A stretch of DNA of 64,000 bases. It comes from Bernardetia sp042180575 (GTDB lineage: Bacteria > Bacteroidota > Bacteroidia > Cytophagales > Bernardetiaceae). The position numbers and the translations under genes were made by a program. The DNA is taken from assembly GCF_042180575.1 (NCBI RefSeq), contig NZ_CP170094.1:5394001-5458000 (forward strand), given 5' to 3'. The notes under the pieces were generated by a model. The model ran no database searches and was not told the origin of the DNA. It worked only from the letters and a program-made list of their open reading frames with translations. Below, in pieces: positions 34,984 to 44,260 of this stretch. Within the stretch, counting starts at the first letter, position 1; the number at the start of each line of letters is the position of its first letter.

Positions 34984-36198
34984 ATGAACATTCACGAGTA
35001 TCAAGGTAAAGAACTACTCAAAAAATACGGTGTTGCAATTCAAGAAGGAATTGTAATTGATTCTGCTGCCAAAGCTGCTGATGCCTCTAAACAACTTAGA
35101 GAACAAACAGGAACAGATTGGATTGTAGTAAAAGCTCAAATTCACGCAGGTGGACGTGGAAAAGGAAAAGTAGTAGGTACAGATTATAATGGCGTAATGC
35201 TAGGAAAATCTCCAGAAGATGCTGCTGAAAAAGCAAAACAACTTTTAGGAAATGTACTTGTAACTCACCAAACAGGCGAAGAAGGTAAAAAAGTAAACAA
35301 AGTATTGTTAGCGCAAGACGTTTATTACAAAGGCGAATCAGAAATCAAAGAGTTTTATGTAGCTGTTCTTTTAGACAGAGACAAAAACTGTAATGTGATT
35401 ATGGCAAGTCAAGAGGGAGGAGTGGATATTGAAGAAGTAGCTGAAAGCCACCCAGAAAAAATTATCAAAGAATGGATCGATCCAAAACTCGGTTTGCAAT
35501 CTTTCCAAGCTCAAAAAGTAGCTTTTGCTTTAGGTTTAGAAGGAAAAGCACTCAAAGAAATGACTAAGTTTATCAAGTCTTTGTATGCTGCTTATATCGG
35601 AATTGATGCTTCTCAAGTAGAAATTAATCCTGCTTTCAAAACTTCTGATAACAGAGTCTTGGCAGTAGATTCAAAAATTAATCTTGATGATAATGCGTTT
35701 TATCGTCATAAAGAATTGGCAGAACTTAGAGATGAGTCTGAAGAATCTCCATTAGAAGTAGAAGCAAGTAAATTTGGCTTAAATTACGTAAAACTTGACG
35801 GAAACGTAGGTTGTATGGTAAATGGTGCTGGTCTTGCAATGGCTACAATGGATATGATTAAACTTGCTGGTGGTGAGCCTGCAAATTTCTTAGATGTTGG
35901 AGGTGGAGCTTCTGCCGAAACAGTAGAAAAAGGTTTCCGTATCATCTTAAAAGATCCAAATGTAAAAGCTATCTTGATTAATATTTTTGGTGGAATTGTT
36001 CGTTGTGACAGAGTTGCAAACGGAGTAGTAGAAGCCTATAAAAATATTGGAAAAATTGATGTGCCTATTATCGTTCGTTTGCAAGGAACAAACGCAGAAG
36101 AAGGTGCAAAAATTATCAAAGAATCTGGCTTAAATGTAATTTCAGCTATTGTTTTGAAAGAAGCTGCTGATAGAGTAAAAGAAGTTTTAGCTAGTTAA
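34984..36198 (+). CDS. sucC: Succinate-CoA ligase, ADP-forming, beta subunit
   Basis: 404 residues from ATG 34984 (MNIHEYQGKELLKKYGV, the conserved family start); the upstream extension of the frame is not coding. The N-terminal ATP-grasp part has VVKAQIHAGGRGKGKVVGTD and the C-terminal CoA-ligase part GNVGCMVNGAGLAMATMDMI...NFLDVGGGAS and INIFGGIVRCDRVANGV. With SucD (not in the window) it makes succinate and ATP from succinyl-CoA in the TCA cycle. A gttggtgtt hairpin follows the stop. Confidence 0.97.
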   Translation: MNIHEYQGKELLKKYGVAIQEGIVIDSAAKAADASKQLREQTGTDWIVVKAQIHAGGRGKGKVVGTDYNGVMLGKSPEDAAEKAKQLLGNVLVTHQTGEEGKKVNKVLLAQDVYYKGESEIKEFYVAVLLDRDKNCNVIMASQEGGVDIEEVAESHPEKIIKEWIDPKLGLQSFQAQKVAFALGLEGKALKEMTKFIKSLYAAYIGIDASQVEINPAFKTSDNRVLAVDSKINLDDNAFYRHKELAELRDESEESPLEVEASKFGLNYVKLDGNVGCMVNGAGLAMATMDMIKLAGGEPANFLDVGGGASAETVEKGFRIILKDPNVKAILINIFGGIVRCDRVANGVVEAYKNIGKIDVPIIVRLQGTNAEEGAKIIKESGLNVISAIVLKEAADRVKEVLAS

Positions 36199-36689
36199 AT
36201 AAAAATGCCGTTGTTGGTGTTTTAGCGATAGCAACACCAACAACTACAAAATAAAAATTCTCTTTTGTTTTCTTTATTTTAAGAAAATGAAAGAGAATTT
36301 TTTTGTTAAATCTTATTAAGAAAAAGAAAGCTAAATAAACAAAATTTTGTTTTTATAAAAAAAAACGTGTATCATTGTGATTCAATGAACAAAAACTATT
36401 GCACATATTATCCCTCACAAGAGCAAATCTCAATCAGCTCTACTAGCGTAAAACGTTCACGACGTTTTCGCCTTGGTGCGTCTATATAGTTTTGACAGAA
36501 TTACGTATTTTGTCCCTCTTCGCCAGTCGTAGTATCGACTTCATAAAACTCACAAAAACTCATTAGTTTTCTACTACTAATCTCTTTTTATTTCAATTAA
36601 GTTTATTCAAAAAAGAATATGTTTTGCGTTATCCAATGTTGCAGTTGGCTTTTTTGCATATTATTATTCTTTATTTTCTCTATTTTATT
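36199..36689. other. Intergenic region upstream of the arginine operon
   Basis: About 490 bp. It holds an 11-bp hairpin ttgttggtgtt / aacaccaacaa (36211-36243) just after sucC and a smaller one, aaaacgt / acgtttt, at 36450-36468. The rest is AT-rich leader with no ARG-box-like palindrome I can point to. The promoter of the arginine operon should lie here, but no perfect TTTG/TAnnTTTG pair is seen. Confidence 0.5.
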
Positions 36690-37385
36690 ATGGTATCAAT
36701 AGTAATTGCTGATGAAACTCATCAGAAGTATGCCGTTTCGTTATGTCAAATGATTGAGGAGGCTGCAAAAGCACGAGGTACAGGAATTGCCAAACGAGAC
36801 CCTGTTTATATTCAACAAAAAATGCAAGAAGGAAAGGCAATTATTGCCTTAGAAAATCAGACAAGGGAAGGAACAGACAAAAAAGTAGTCGGTTTCTGTT
36901 ATATCGAAACGTGGCAAGACCAAAAATATGTTGTTAATTCGGGTTTGATTGTTCATCCAGATTATCGCAAAACAGGATTAGCAAAATCTATAAAACAAGC
37001 AACTTTTGAGCTTTCGAAGAAAAAATATCCTAACTCTAAACTTTTCGGAATTACGACGAGCCTTGCTGTCATGAAAATCAATTCTGATTTGGGCTACAAA
37101 CCTGTTACTTTTTCCGAACTCACTCAAGATGAGGCATTTTGGAAAGGCTGTCAAGGTTGTGTCAATTATGATGTTTTGCAGCGAAATGATAAAAAACTAT
37201 GCCTTTGTACAGGGATGATGTGCGATTTGAAAACGCATACAGTACCTTCTAAACCTGAAGACAAACAAAAAAAATGGAGCAACTTTGTTCGTTTTCTCAA
37301 ACTTCGCAGCATTCGCCTAAAACGTAAAGTCAATATCTTCCCAAGATTTAAAGACGTTATTTACAAAGAAAATAAATCAAAATAA
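36690..37385 (+). CDS. GNAT acetyltransferase leading the arginine operon (probable acylglutamate synthase)
   Basis: 231 residues from ATG 36690 (MVSIVIADETHQKYAVSLCQMI). A GNAT fold has SGLIVHPDYRKTGLAKSIKQATFELSKKKYP as its acetyl-CoA loop and a tail with CQGCVNYDVLQRNDKKLCLCTGMMCD. The clustered cysteines could bind a metal. The gene stands 21 bp upstream of argG, where Bacteroidota commonly keep their stand-alone glutamate N-acyltransferase. It would make N-acetyl- or N-succinylglutamate, the first step of the pathway. Which acyl donor it uses cannot be read here. Confidence 0.75.
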   Translation: MVSIVIADETHQKYAVSLCQMIEEAAKARGTGIAKRDPVYIQQKMQEGKAIIALENQTREGTDKKVVGFCYIETWQDQKYVVNSGLIVHPDYRKTGLAKSIKQATFELSKKKYPNSKLFGITTSLAVMKINSDLGYKPVTFSELTQDEAFWKGCQGCVNYDVLQRNDKKLCLCTGMMCDLKTHTVPSKPEDKQKKWSNFVRFLKLRSIRLKRKVNIFPRFKDVIYKENKSK

Positions 37386-37406
37386 CTTTCAAAAATTTAT
37401 AAAAAT

Positions 37407-38654
37407 ATGTCTAGTAAAAATACAGTTCTTCTTGCTTTTAGTGGGGGTTTAGATACTTCTTATTGTATCAAATATTTAATTCACGAAAAAAATCTTGAAG
37501 TACATACAGCAATCGTCAATACTGGAGGTTTTTCAGAAGAAGAGCTTCAAGCTATCGAAAAGAAAGCTATCGATTTAGGTTCTGTTCATCATACAACTTT
37601 AGAGGTAACCGACGAATATTACGACAAAATTATTAAATATTTAATCTTTGGAAATGTACTTCGAAACAATACTTATCCTTTGTCAGTCAGTGCAGAAAGA
37701 ACCTATCAATCTATTGCATTAGCAAACTATGCAAAAAAAATAAAAGCCGATTATATTGCACACGGAAGCACAGGTGCAGGAAACGACCAAGTACGTTTTG
37801 ATTTAGTTTTTCAATTAATTGCACCTCAAATAGAAATTTTGACACCAATTAGAGAGCAAAAACTTTCAAGAGAACAAGAAGTGGCTTACTTAAAATCGCA
37901 GGGCGTTGAATTAGATTGGGAAAAAGCAAAATATTCTATCAATAAAGGACTTTGGGGAACAAGTGTAGGAGGTGCAGAAACTTTGACTTCTCACAAATCT
38001 TTGCCTGAAGAAGCCTATCCAAGTCAGCTCGTAGAAAATGGAGGCGAAACAGTTACGTTGGATTTTGAAAAGGGAGAACTTTGTGGTATCAATAATGAAA
38101 AAATGAACCCTGTAAAAGTCATTCAAATGCTAGAAGATATAGCAAATAAATATGCAATCGGAAGAGATACACACGTAGGAGATACAATTATTGGAATAAA
38201 AGGAAGAGTTGGTTTTGAGGCAGCAGCAGCAAGTATTATCATAAAAGGGCATCATACTTTAGAAAAACACACACTTTCAAAATGGCAAATGTATTGGAAA
38301 GAACAGCTAAGTAATTGGTACGGAATGTTTATCCACGAATCGCAATATTTTGAACCTGTGATGAGAAATATCGAAACATTTTTAGAAGATTCTCAAAAGA
38401 ATGTTACAGGAAAAGTATTTGTTGAGTTAGCTCCTTATCGTTTTGTAATTGAAGGAATTGAGTCAGACTTTGACTTAATGAAATCGGATTTTGGAGAGTA
38501 TGGAGAAATGAATAAAAATTGGTCTGGAGATGATGTAAAAGGATTTACAAAAATTCTAGGAAATTCACTTCAAATTTTTACTCAGGTGCAAAATAAGGTT
38601 CAAACCAAAGCTCAAAATAAAGCACAGCAAAAACAACAAGAAAATGAAAAATAA
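37407..38654 (+). CDS. argG: Argininosuccinate synthase
   Basis: 415 residues. The nucleotide-binding motif AFSGGLDTSYC stands near the N-terminus, followed by HGSTGAGNDQVRFDL and SINKGLWGTSVGG. It joins citrulline and aspartate using ATP, the step before argininosuccinate lyase. The last 20 or so residues are a Gln/Lys low-complexity tail (VQNKVQTKAQNKAQQKQQ) beyond the usual fold. Its stop overlaps the argC start by 11 bp, pointing to translational coupling. Confidence 0.97.
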   Translation: MSSKNTVLLAFSGGLDTSYCIKYLIHEKNLEVHTAIVNTGGFSEEELQAIEKKAIDLGSVHHTTLEVTDEYYDKIIKYLIFGNVLRNNTYPLSVSAERTYQSIALANYAKKIKADYIAHGSTGAGNDQVRFDLVFQLIAPQIEILTPIREQKLSREQEVAYLKSQGVELDWEKAKYSINKGLWGTSVGGAETLTSHKSLPEEAYPSQLVENGGETVTLDFEKGELCGINNEKMNPVKVIQMLEDIANKYAIGRDTHVGDTIIGIKGRVGFEAAAASIIIKGHHTLEKHTLSKWQMYWKEQLSNWYGMFIHESQYFEPVMRNIETFLEDSQKNVTGKVFVELAPYRFVIEGIESDFDLMKSDFGEYGEMNKNWSGDDVKGFTKILGNSLQIFTQVQNKVQTKAQNKAQQKQQENEK

Positions 38655-39711
38655 TATAACCAAAAAAATCAGTGTTGGAATCGTTGGAGGAAGTGGTTAT
38701 GTAGCTGGCGAACTTTTGCGTTGTCTTATCAATCATCCACATACAGAAATTGATTTTATATATAGTCATTCTCATTCTGACAAAAAAATCAGCGAAATTC
38801 ATACAGATTTATTTCACTCTGATTTAGTTTTCTCTCAAAAAGTAAATCCTCAAATTGATATTGTCTTTTTGTGTTTGGGACACGGAAATTCTACTCGTTT
38901 TTTGTTAGAAAATCAGTTTTCTGAAACGACCAAAATTATAGATTTGAGTAATGATTTTAGATTGAATAAAGACAAAATTCTTAAAGTAAAAACTATAAAA
39001 GACGAAGAAAAAGATTTGGAAAAAAATGAGGCAAAAGAATTAGAATTTGTCTATGGTTTGCCTGAAATTTATTCTCAAAAAATAAAAGAAAGTAACTATA
39101 TCGCTAATCCTGGATGTTTTGCAACAGCGATTCAATTAGGAGTTTTGCCTTTAACAAAACATTTTCCAACTATAAAAGAATGGCATGTTCATGCGCTGAC
39201 AGGCTCAACAGGCGCAGGACAATCACTTTTAGAAACTACTCATTTTAGTTGGAGAAATGAGAATGTTTCTATTTACAAACCTTTTTCTCATCAACATTTG
39301 GGGGAAATTGAGCAAAGTTTGAAAGATATATCTCAAAATTTTGAAGGAGAAATCAATTTTATTCCACTAAGAGGAAATTTCACAAGAGGAATTTTTGCAA
39401 GTATGTATGTTACTTTGGAAAATGAAAATTCAGATAAAAATACGTCCGAAAAAGAAATAATTTCTATCTATCAAGATTTCTATAAAGATGCTCCTTTTGT
39501 CAAAATCAGCAACAAACCAATTGATTTAAAGCAAGTTGTAAATACAAATTATTGTCTTTTGCATATTCAAAAGATTGACAATAAAATTCTTATTACTTCT
39601 TGTATTGATAATCTTCTGAAAGGTGCAGCAGGACAAGCGATTGAAAATATGAACTTACAATTTGATTTTCCACAAGAAACTGGACTTACTTTTAAAGCTA
39701 ATTATTTCTAA
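38644..39711 (+). CDS. argC: N-acyl-gamma-glutamyl-phosphate reductase
   Basis: 355 residues. The NADP-binding N-terminus is VGIVGGSGYVAGELLRCL. The catalytic Cys is in NPGCFATAIQLGVLPL, and the HALTGSTGAGQSL and FSHQHLGEIEQ segments mark the family. It reduces acylglutamyl phosphate to the semialdehyde. It overlaps argG, and a 120-bp gap with caagcatatgcttg and caagcaaatgcttg palindromes (39750-39800) separates it from argD. Confidence 0.96.
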   Translation: MKNNITKKISVGIVGGSGYVAGELLRCLINHPHTEIDFIYSHSHSDKKISEIHTDLFHSDLVFSQKVNPQIDIVFLCLGHGNSTRFLLENQFSETTKIIDLSNDFRLNKDKILKVKTIKDEEKDLEKNEAKELEFVYGLPEIYSQKIKESNYIANPGCFATAIQLGVLPLTKHFPTIKEWHVHALTGSTGAGQSLLETTHFSWRNENVSIYKPFSHQHLGEIEQSLKDISQNFEGEINFIPLRGNFTRGIFASMYVTLENENSDKNTSEKEIISIYQDFYKDAPFVKISNKPIDLKQVVNTNYCLLHIQKIDNKILITSCIDNLLKGAAGQAIENMNLQFDFPQETGLTFKANYF

Positions 39712-39831
39712 TTCTATATTCTAGCGCAAGATTCTATCTTGTGCTTACAATTTCGCAAGCATATGCTTGCAAAAAAGAGCGTCCAAGCAAATGCTTGAAC
39801 GAGAAATACAAAACATTTTTTCTAAAAACTC

Positions 39832-40962
39832 ATGAATTTATTCGACGTTTATCCAAAATATACCCTTTCTCCAACTTCGGCAAAAGGAGTTTTCATTTTT
39901 ACTGATGATGGCGAAAAATACCTTGATTTGTACGGTGGTCATGGCGTTATTTCTATCGGTCATTCTCACCCTCATTATGTCAAACGCATTTCTGACCAGC
40001 TTTCTCAAATCGGTTTTTATTCCAATTCGATAGATATTCCAACTCAAAATGAATTAGCTAAAAGATTGACTCAGCAAAGTGCTTATTCAGATTACAAACT
40101 TTTTTTATGTAATAGTGGCGCAGAAGCTACTGAAAATGCACTAAAATTAGCTTCTTTTCATACTAAAAAGAAAAAAGTAATTGCTTTCAAAAATAGTTTT
40201 CATGGAAGAACGGCAGCAGCTTTAAATGTTACTGATAACTCTAAACTGTCTGCTCCTCTTAATGAGAATAATTTTGAAGTAAAATGGATAGAATTAAATA
40301 ATGAAAAACAAGTAGTAGAAGCTCTTTCTCAAAAAGATGTTTGTGCTGTTATTTTGGAAGGAATACAAGGTGTTGGAGGTTTGGATATGGCAACAGAAAG
40401 CTATCTTCAATTTTTGCAAGATGAGTGTAAAAAACACAATTCTTTGCTAATTCTTGATGAAATTCAGAGTGGTTTTGGCAGAAGTGGGAAGTTTTTTACT
40501 CATCAGTGGGCAAATATTCAACCTGACTTGATTACGATGGCAAAAGGAATGGGCAATGGTTTTCCTATTGGTGGAGTTTTGATAAACCCAACTATTGAAG
40601 CACATTATGGCATGTTGGGAACTACTTTTGGTGGAAATCATTTGGCTTGTGCTGCAAGTATGGCAGTTTTGGAAGTTTTGGAAAGTGAGAATTTACTAGA
40701 AAATGTAAATAAAGTTAGTAAAAAGGTAATGGAAGATTTAGCAAAAGTTCCTTCTGTCCAAAAAGTAAAGGGAAGAGGTTTGATGTTAGGAATTGAAATG
40801 CCATTTCCTATCAAAGAGTTGCGCCAAAAGTTACTTTATGAATATCATATTTTTACAGGTTCGTCTTCTAATCCAAATGTTTTACGTGTCTTGCCACCAC
40901 TTTCTATTTCACATTCTGAATTTGAGCCTTTTATAAAGGCTTTGCATAAAATTTTATCTTAA
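39832..40962 (+). CDS. argD: Acylornithine aminotransferase
   Basis: 376 residues, a class III PLP aminotransferase. Visible landmarks are NSGAEATENALKLA, AFKNSFHGRTAAALNVT, LILDEIQSGFGRSGKFF and the PLP lysine in LITMAKGMGNGFPIGGV. It transaminates the semialdehyde with glutamate to give N-acylornithine. A 36-bp perfect palindrome begins 7 bp after its stop. Confidence 0.96.
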   Translation: MNLFDVYPKYTLSPTSAKGVFIFTDDGEKYLDLYGGHGVISIGHSHPHYVKRISDQLSQIGFYSNSIDIPTQNELAKRLTQQSAYSDYKLFLCNSGAEATENALKLASFHTKKKKVIAFKNSFHGRTAAALNVTDNSKLSAPLNENNFEVKWIELNNEKQVVEALSQKDVCAVILEGIQGVGGLDMATESYLQFLQDECKKHNSLLILDEIQSGFGRSGKFFTHQWANIQPDLITMAKGMGNGFPIGGVLINPTIEAHYGMLGTTFGGNHLACAASMAVLEVLESENLLENVNKVSKKVMEDLAKVPSVQKVKGRGLMLGIEMPFPIKELRQKLLYEYHIFTGSSSNPNVLRVLPPLSISHSEFEPFIKALHKILS

Positions 40963-40968
40963 TTTCTT

Positions 40969-41004
40969 ATAACTGGTTCAAGCGTCGACGCTTGAACCAG
41001 TTAT
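40969..41004. repeat. 36-bp perfect palindrome between argD and argF'
   Basis: ataactggttcaagcgtc and its exact reverse complement meet at 40986/40987. The right edge covers ATG 41003, the first in-frame start of the next gene, so translation more likely begins at ATG 41024. The core ttcaagcg...cgcttgaa is shared with 33781-33835. It could be a transcript-processing or attenuation hairpin, or a mobile palindromic repeat. Confidence 0.9.
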
Positions 41005-41023
41005 GAAAATACAATTAATAACA

Positions 41024-42022
41024 ATGAAAAATCTAAATTTTACTTCTTTTGCAGACGTTCCAGATTTGCAAGAATGGGTAAAAACAGCCCAAAATTTTAA
41101 AAAAAATCCTCTTTCTCATAGTGATTTTGGAAAAGGAAAAACACTAGGTTTACTTTTCTTTAATCCAAGTTTGCGAACTCGTTTGAGTACTCAAAAAGCA
41201 GCCATGAATTTGGGAATGAATGTCATGATTATGAATGTTCAGCAAGATGGTTGGACGATTGAAATGGAAGATGGAACAGTCATGAATCAAAATTCACAAG
41301 AACATATAAAAGAAGCAGCAGGTGTAATTTCGCAATATTGTGACATTATCGGTGTTCGTACTTTTGCTTCTTTGACAGATAAAAAAAGCGATTATGAGGA
41401 AAAAACTCTTCAAAAATTTATAAAACACGCACTCGTTCCTGTCATTTCTTTAGAAAGTGCAACAACTCACCCTTTACAATCTTTTGCTGATGTTCTGACG
41501 ATTGAAGAATTTAGAGAGAAATCAAATGGTATCAAAAAACCAAAAGTAGTTTTGTCATGGACTCCTCACCCAAAAGCATTGCCACAAGCTGTTCCAAATT
41601 CGTTTGTAGATTGGGTAAAAAATACAGATTCAGAATTGGTTATTGCGTGTCCGAAAGGTTTTGAGCTTAGTGAAGATTTTGCAAAAGGAGTTTCTGTTAC
41701 AAATAATCAAGAAGAAGCTTTTAAAGATGCTGATTTTATTTATGCAAAAAATTGGTCTTCTTTTTCTGATGAAAATGGAAACTATGGCAAAATAGGACAA
41801 AATTTAGAACATTGGATAGTTGATGAAGCAAAAATGAAACTGACCAATAACGCCAAATTTATGCACTGTCTGCCTGTTCGTAGAAATGTTATTGTTACTG
41901 ATGAAGTGATTGATAGTGAAAATTCTGTTGTTTTGGAACAAGCACACAATAGAGTTTATGCTGCTCAAACGGTGTTATTTCATATTTTAGAAGAGAAATT
42001 TGGTTATACTATTCCGTATTAA
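41024..42022 (+). CDS. argF': N-acylornithine carbamoyltransferase (ArgF' family)
   Basis: 332 residues from ATG 41024 (MKNLNFTSFADVPDLQEWV). ATG 41003 lies in the palindrome. It follows the Bacteroidota ArgF' pattern, not classic ArgF: FFNPSLRTRLSTQKAAMNLGMNV for the carbamoyl phosphate site, VRTFASL, ATTHPLQSFADVLTIEEF, SWTPHPKALPQAVPNSF and FMHCLPVRRNVIVTDEV. It makes N-acylcitrulline from N-acylornithine. At the loop position where the characterised Bacteroides fragilis enzyme (succinyl-specific) has Pro90 and the Xanthomonas acetyl enzyme has Glu, this one reads SQEHIKEA with Gln. Its acyl preference is therefore open. Confidence 0.95.
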   Translation: MKNLNFTSFADVPDLQEWVKTAQNFKKNPLSHSDFGKGKTLGLLFFNPSLRTRLSTQKAAMNLGMNVMIMNVQQDGWTIEMEDGTVMNQNSQEHIKEAAGVISQYCDIIGVRTFASLTDKKSDYEEKTLQKFIKHALVPVISLESATTHPLQSFADVLTIEEFREKSNGIKKPKVVLSWTPHPKALPQAVPNSFVDWVKNTDSELVIACPKGFELSEDFAKGVSVTNNQEEAFKDADFIYAKNWSSFSDENGNYGKIGQNLEHWIVDEAKMKLTNNAKFMHCLPVRRNVIVTDEVIDSENSVVLEQAHNRVYAAQTVLFHILEEKFGYTIPY

Positions 42023-42166
42023 AAGAATTAAAAGTTACGGATTACGAATTAGAATTTCTGAATATCAGATAGTTAACCATTTCAAAGTAGTAATTTATTT
42101 TCCTATTGTATTCATCCTGTAATTATCATAGTAATCATAAAAATCACTCGCTAATCAGTATTTGAA

Positions 42167-42946
42167 ATGAAAAAGCAACTTTACATCATCAAAATAGGAG
42201 GAAATTGTATCGACAATCCAAACGAATTAGATACTTTTTTAGAAAACTTTGCTTGTCTTTCTGTACCAAAAATTCTGATTCATGGAGGTGGAAAAATAGC
42301 TACACAAATCAGTCAAAAATTAGGAATTGTTTCGAAATTGGTAGAAGGAAGACGCATCACTTCAAAAGAAGAGTTGGAAGTCGTTACTATGGTCTATGCA
42401 GGACTTATCAATAAAAAAATCGTAGCTACTCTTCAAAGTAAAAATTGTAATGCTTTGGGTTTATCAGGAGCAGATGCAAATACAATTTTGGCAAAAAAAC
42501 GTCCTGTAAAGAATATTGATTATGGTTTTGTTGGAGATATTGAAGAAATAAATACAGAAATAATTGATTTTTTACTTCAAAAAAAGACAATTCCTGTTTT
42601 TTCTGCCATTACTCACGATAAAAAAGGCACTTTATTAAATACCAATGCTGATACGATTGCTTCAAGTCTTGCTGTTGCATTGAGTCAAAATTATGAAACA
42701 ACTTTGATTTATTGTTTTGAGAAAAAAGGAGTTTTAAGAGATACAGAAGACGAAAATTCAATTATTTCTACGCTGAAACTCCAAGAATATGAAGAACTGA
42801 AAAAGCAAGAAATTATTTATCAAGGAATGATTCCAAAGTTAGATAACTGTTTTGATGCACTTCAAAAAGGTGTTCAGAAAGTAATTATTAGCAATATTGA
42901 TTTTATCAAAAACACAGATTTGCCACATACTGAAATTCATGTATAA
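42167..42946 (+). CDS. argB: N-acylglutamate kinase
   Basis: 259 residues of the amino-acid kinase fold. The Gly-rich nucleotide and substrate loops are IIKIGGNCID and ILIHGGGKIATQIS. Arg in EGRRITSKEELEVVTMVYAG, the ALGLSGADANTILA segment and NTNADTIASSLAVALS follow. It phosphorylates acylglutamate. It lacks the N-terminal helix that goes with arginine-sensitive hexameric forms, which is weak evidence for insensitivity. It is 144 bp after argF'. Confidence 0.95.
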   Translation: MKKQLYIIKIGGNCIDNPNELDTFLENFACLSVPKILIHGGGKIATQISQKLGIVSKLVEGRRITSKEELEVVTMVYAGLINKKIVATLQSKNCNALGLSGADANTILAKKRPVKNIDYGFVGDIEEINTEIIDFLLQKKTIPVFSAITHDKKGTLLNTNADTIASSLAVALSQNYETTLIYCFEKKGVLRDTEDENSIISTLKLQEYEELKKQEIIYQGMIPKLDNCFDALQKGVQKVIISNIDFIKNTDLPHTEIHV

Positions 42947-42947
42947 T

Positions 42948-42998
42948 AGACTTCCCAGTCTGTTAGAAAAAACTAAATTTATTCAGACTGGGAAGTCT
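42948..42998. repeat. Hairpin between argB and argE
   Basis: Perfect 15-bp arms agacttcccagtctg (42948-42962) and cagactgggaagtct (42984-42998), starting 1 bp after the argB stop. The loop is 21 bases with no T-run after it. It is more likely an RNA stability or processing hairpin, or a dispersed repeat, than a terminator. Confidence 0.7.
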
Positions 42999-43024
42999 GA
43001 AATACTTATAATTTGACTTAAAAA

Positions 43025-44107
43025 ATGAAAAATTCAACACCTAAAGCTAAAATAAAAAATCTTCAAGAAAAAGCCATACAATTACTTCAAAATCTAATTT
43101 CTACACAATCATTTTCTAGTGAAGAAGACGAAACAGCCATTTTAATTTCTAATTATTTGGAAACTTATGGAATTGATTTTAAACGAAGTAATAACAATAT
43201 TTGGGCAACCAATCTACATTTTGACACAAATAAACCTACTATTTTACTCAATTCGCACCACGATACTGTAAAACCAAACAAAGGCTATACAAGAAATCCG
43301 TTTGAACCGACTATTGAAGATGGGAAATTATTTGGTTTGGGAAGTAATGATGCTGGTGGTTCTTTGGTTTCTTTGTTAGCTACTTTTGTTCATTTTTATA
43401 AAGAGCCAAATCTAAACTATAATTTGCTCATTGCAGCGACAGGCGAGGAAGAAAGTTCTGGACAAAATGGCTTATGTGGACTTTTAAAAGAATTGCCAAA
43501 AATTGACTTTGCTATTGTTGGCGAACCTACACACATGCAACTCGCAATCGCTGAAAAAGGATTATTAGTTATTGACGGATATGCTCAAGGAATTGCAGGA
43601 CACGCAGCACACGAAAATACAAAAAATGCCATTTATGAAGCCTTAGAAGATATTTTTTATTTAAAAAACTATGAATTTCCTAAAATATCGCCTCTCTTAG
43701 GAAAAGTAAAAATAAGTGTAACTCAAATCAATGCAGGAGAGCAGCACAATGTCGTACCTGCGTCGTGTCATTTTGTGGTGGATGTTCGTTTCAATGAACT
43801 TTATACAAATAGAGAAATTTTGGAATTATTGAATAAACAGACAAAAAGTAATTTAGTCGCAAGGTCGTTCAATCTTAATTCTTCTGGCATTGATATTTCT
43901 CATCCGATTGTACAAGCAGGAATTGATTTAGGTAGAACTACTTACGGTTCGCCAACACTTTCCGACCAAGCTGTTTTGTCTTGTCCATCTTTGAAAATGG
44001 GTGCAGGAGATTCTCTACGTTCGCATAGTGCTGACGAATTTATTTATCTTGATGAAATAAATGAAGCCATTGAAATTTATATTAAACTTTTGTCAAAAAT
44101 TATTTAG
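43025..44107 (+). CDS. argE: N-acyl-citrulline/ornithine deacylase (M20 family)
   Basis: 360 residues. The M20 metal ligands are visible: NSHHDTVKP, FGLGSNDAGGSL, ATGEEESSGQNGLCG and VGEPTHMQLAIAEKG, with a final His in LRSHSADEF. A dimerisation domain (GIAGHAAHENTKNAIYEAL) sits between. In ArgF'-type pathways this enzyme removes the acyl group from acylcitrulline. It is the last gene of the run. argH, which would complete synthesis, is not within 5 kb downstream. Confidence 0.93.
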   Translation: MKNSTPKAKIKNLQEKAIQLLQNLISTQSFSSEEDETAILISNYLETYGIDFKRSNNNIWATNLHFDTNKPTILLNSHHDTVKPNKGYTRNPFEPTIEDGKLFGLGSNDAGGSLVSLLATFVHFYKEPNLNYNLLIAATGEEESSGQNGLCGLLKELPKIDFAIVGEPTHMQLAIAEKGLLVIDGYAQGIAGHAAHENTKNAIYEALEDIFYLKNYEFPKISPLLGKVKISVTQINAGEQHNVVPASCHFVVDVRFNELYTNREILELLNKQTKSNLVARSFNLNSSGIDISHPIVQAGIDLGRTTYGSPTLSDQAVLSCPSLKMGAGDSLRSHSADEFIYLDEINEAIEIYIKLLSKII

Positions 44108-44260
44108 ACTTACTTAACTTGTAGAGTTTGAACACACACTTTTACAAGTTGTATTTTTAGCTATTGAAGTTCAAAAAATAGTCTGATTTATTAGAAAAAA
44201 ATGTAATCAATTTAAACAAAAAGAATTTTTTTATATACAAAGAATACACTATTCTAATTT

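Noticed and set aside
36361..36600. Small RNA or tRNA gene before the arginine operon
   Set aside because: Only one short stem is visible; there is no cloverleaf, no conserved TTCGA-type loop and no terminator.
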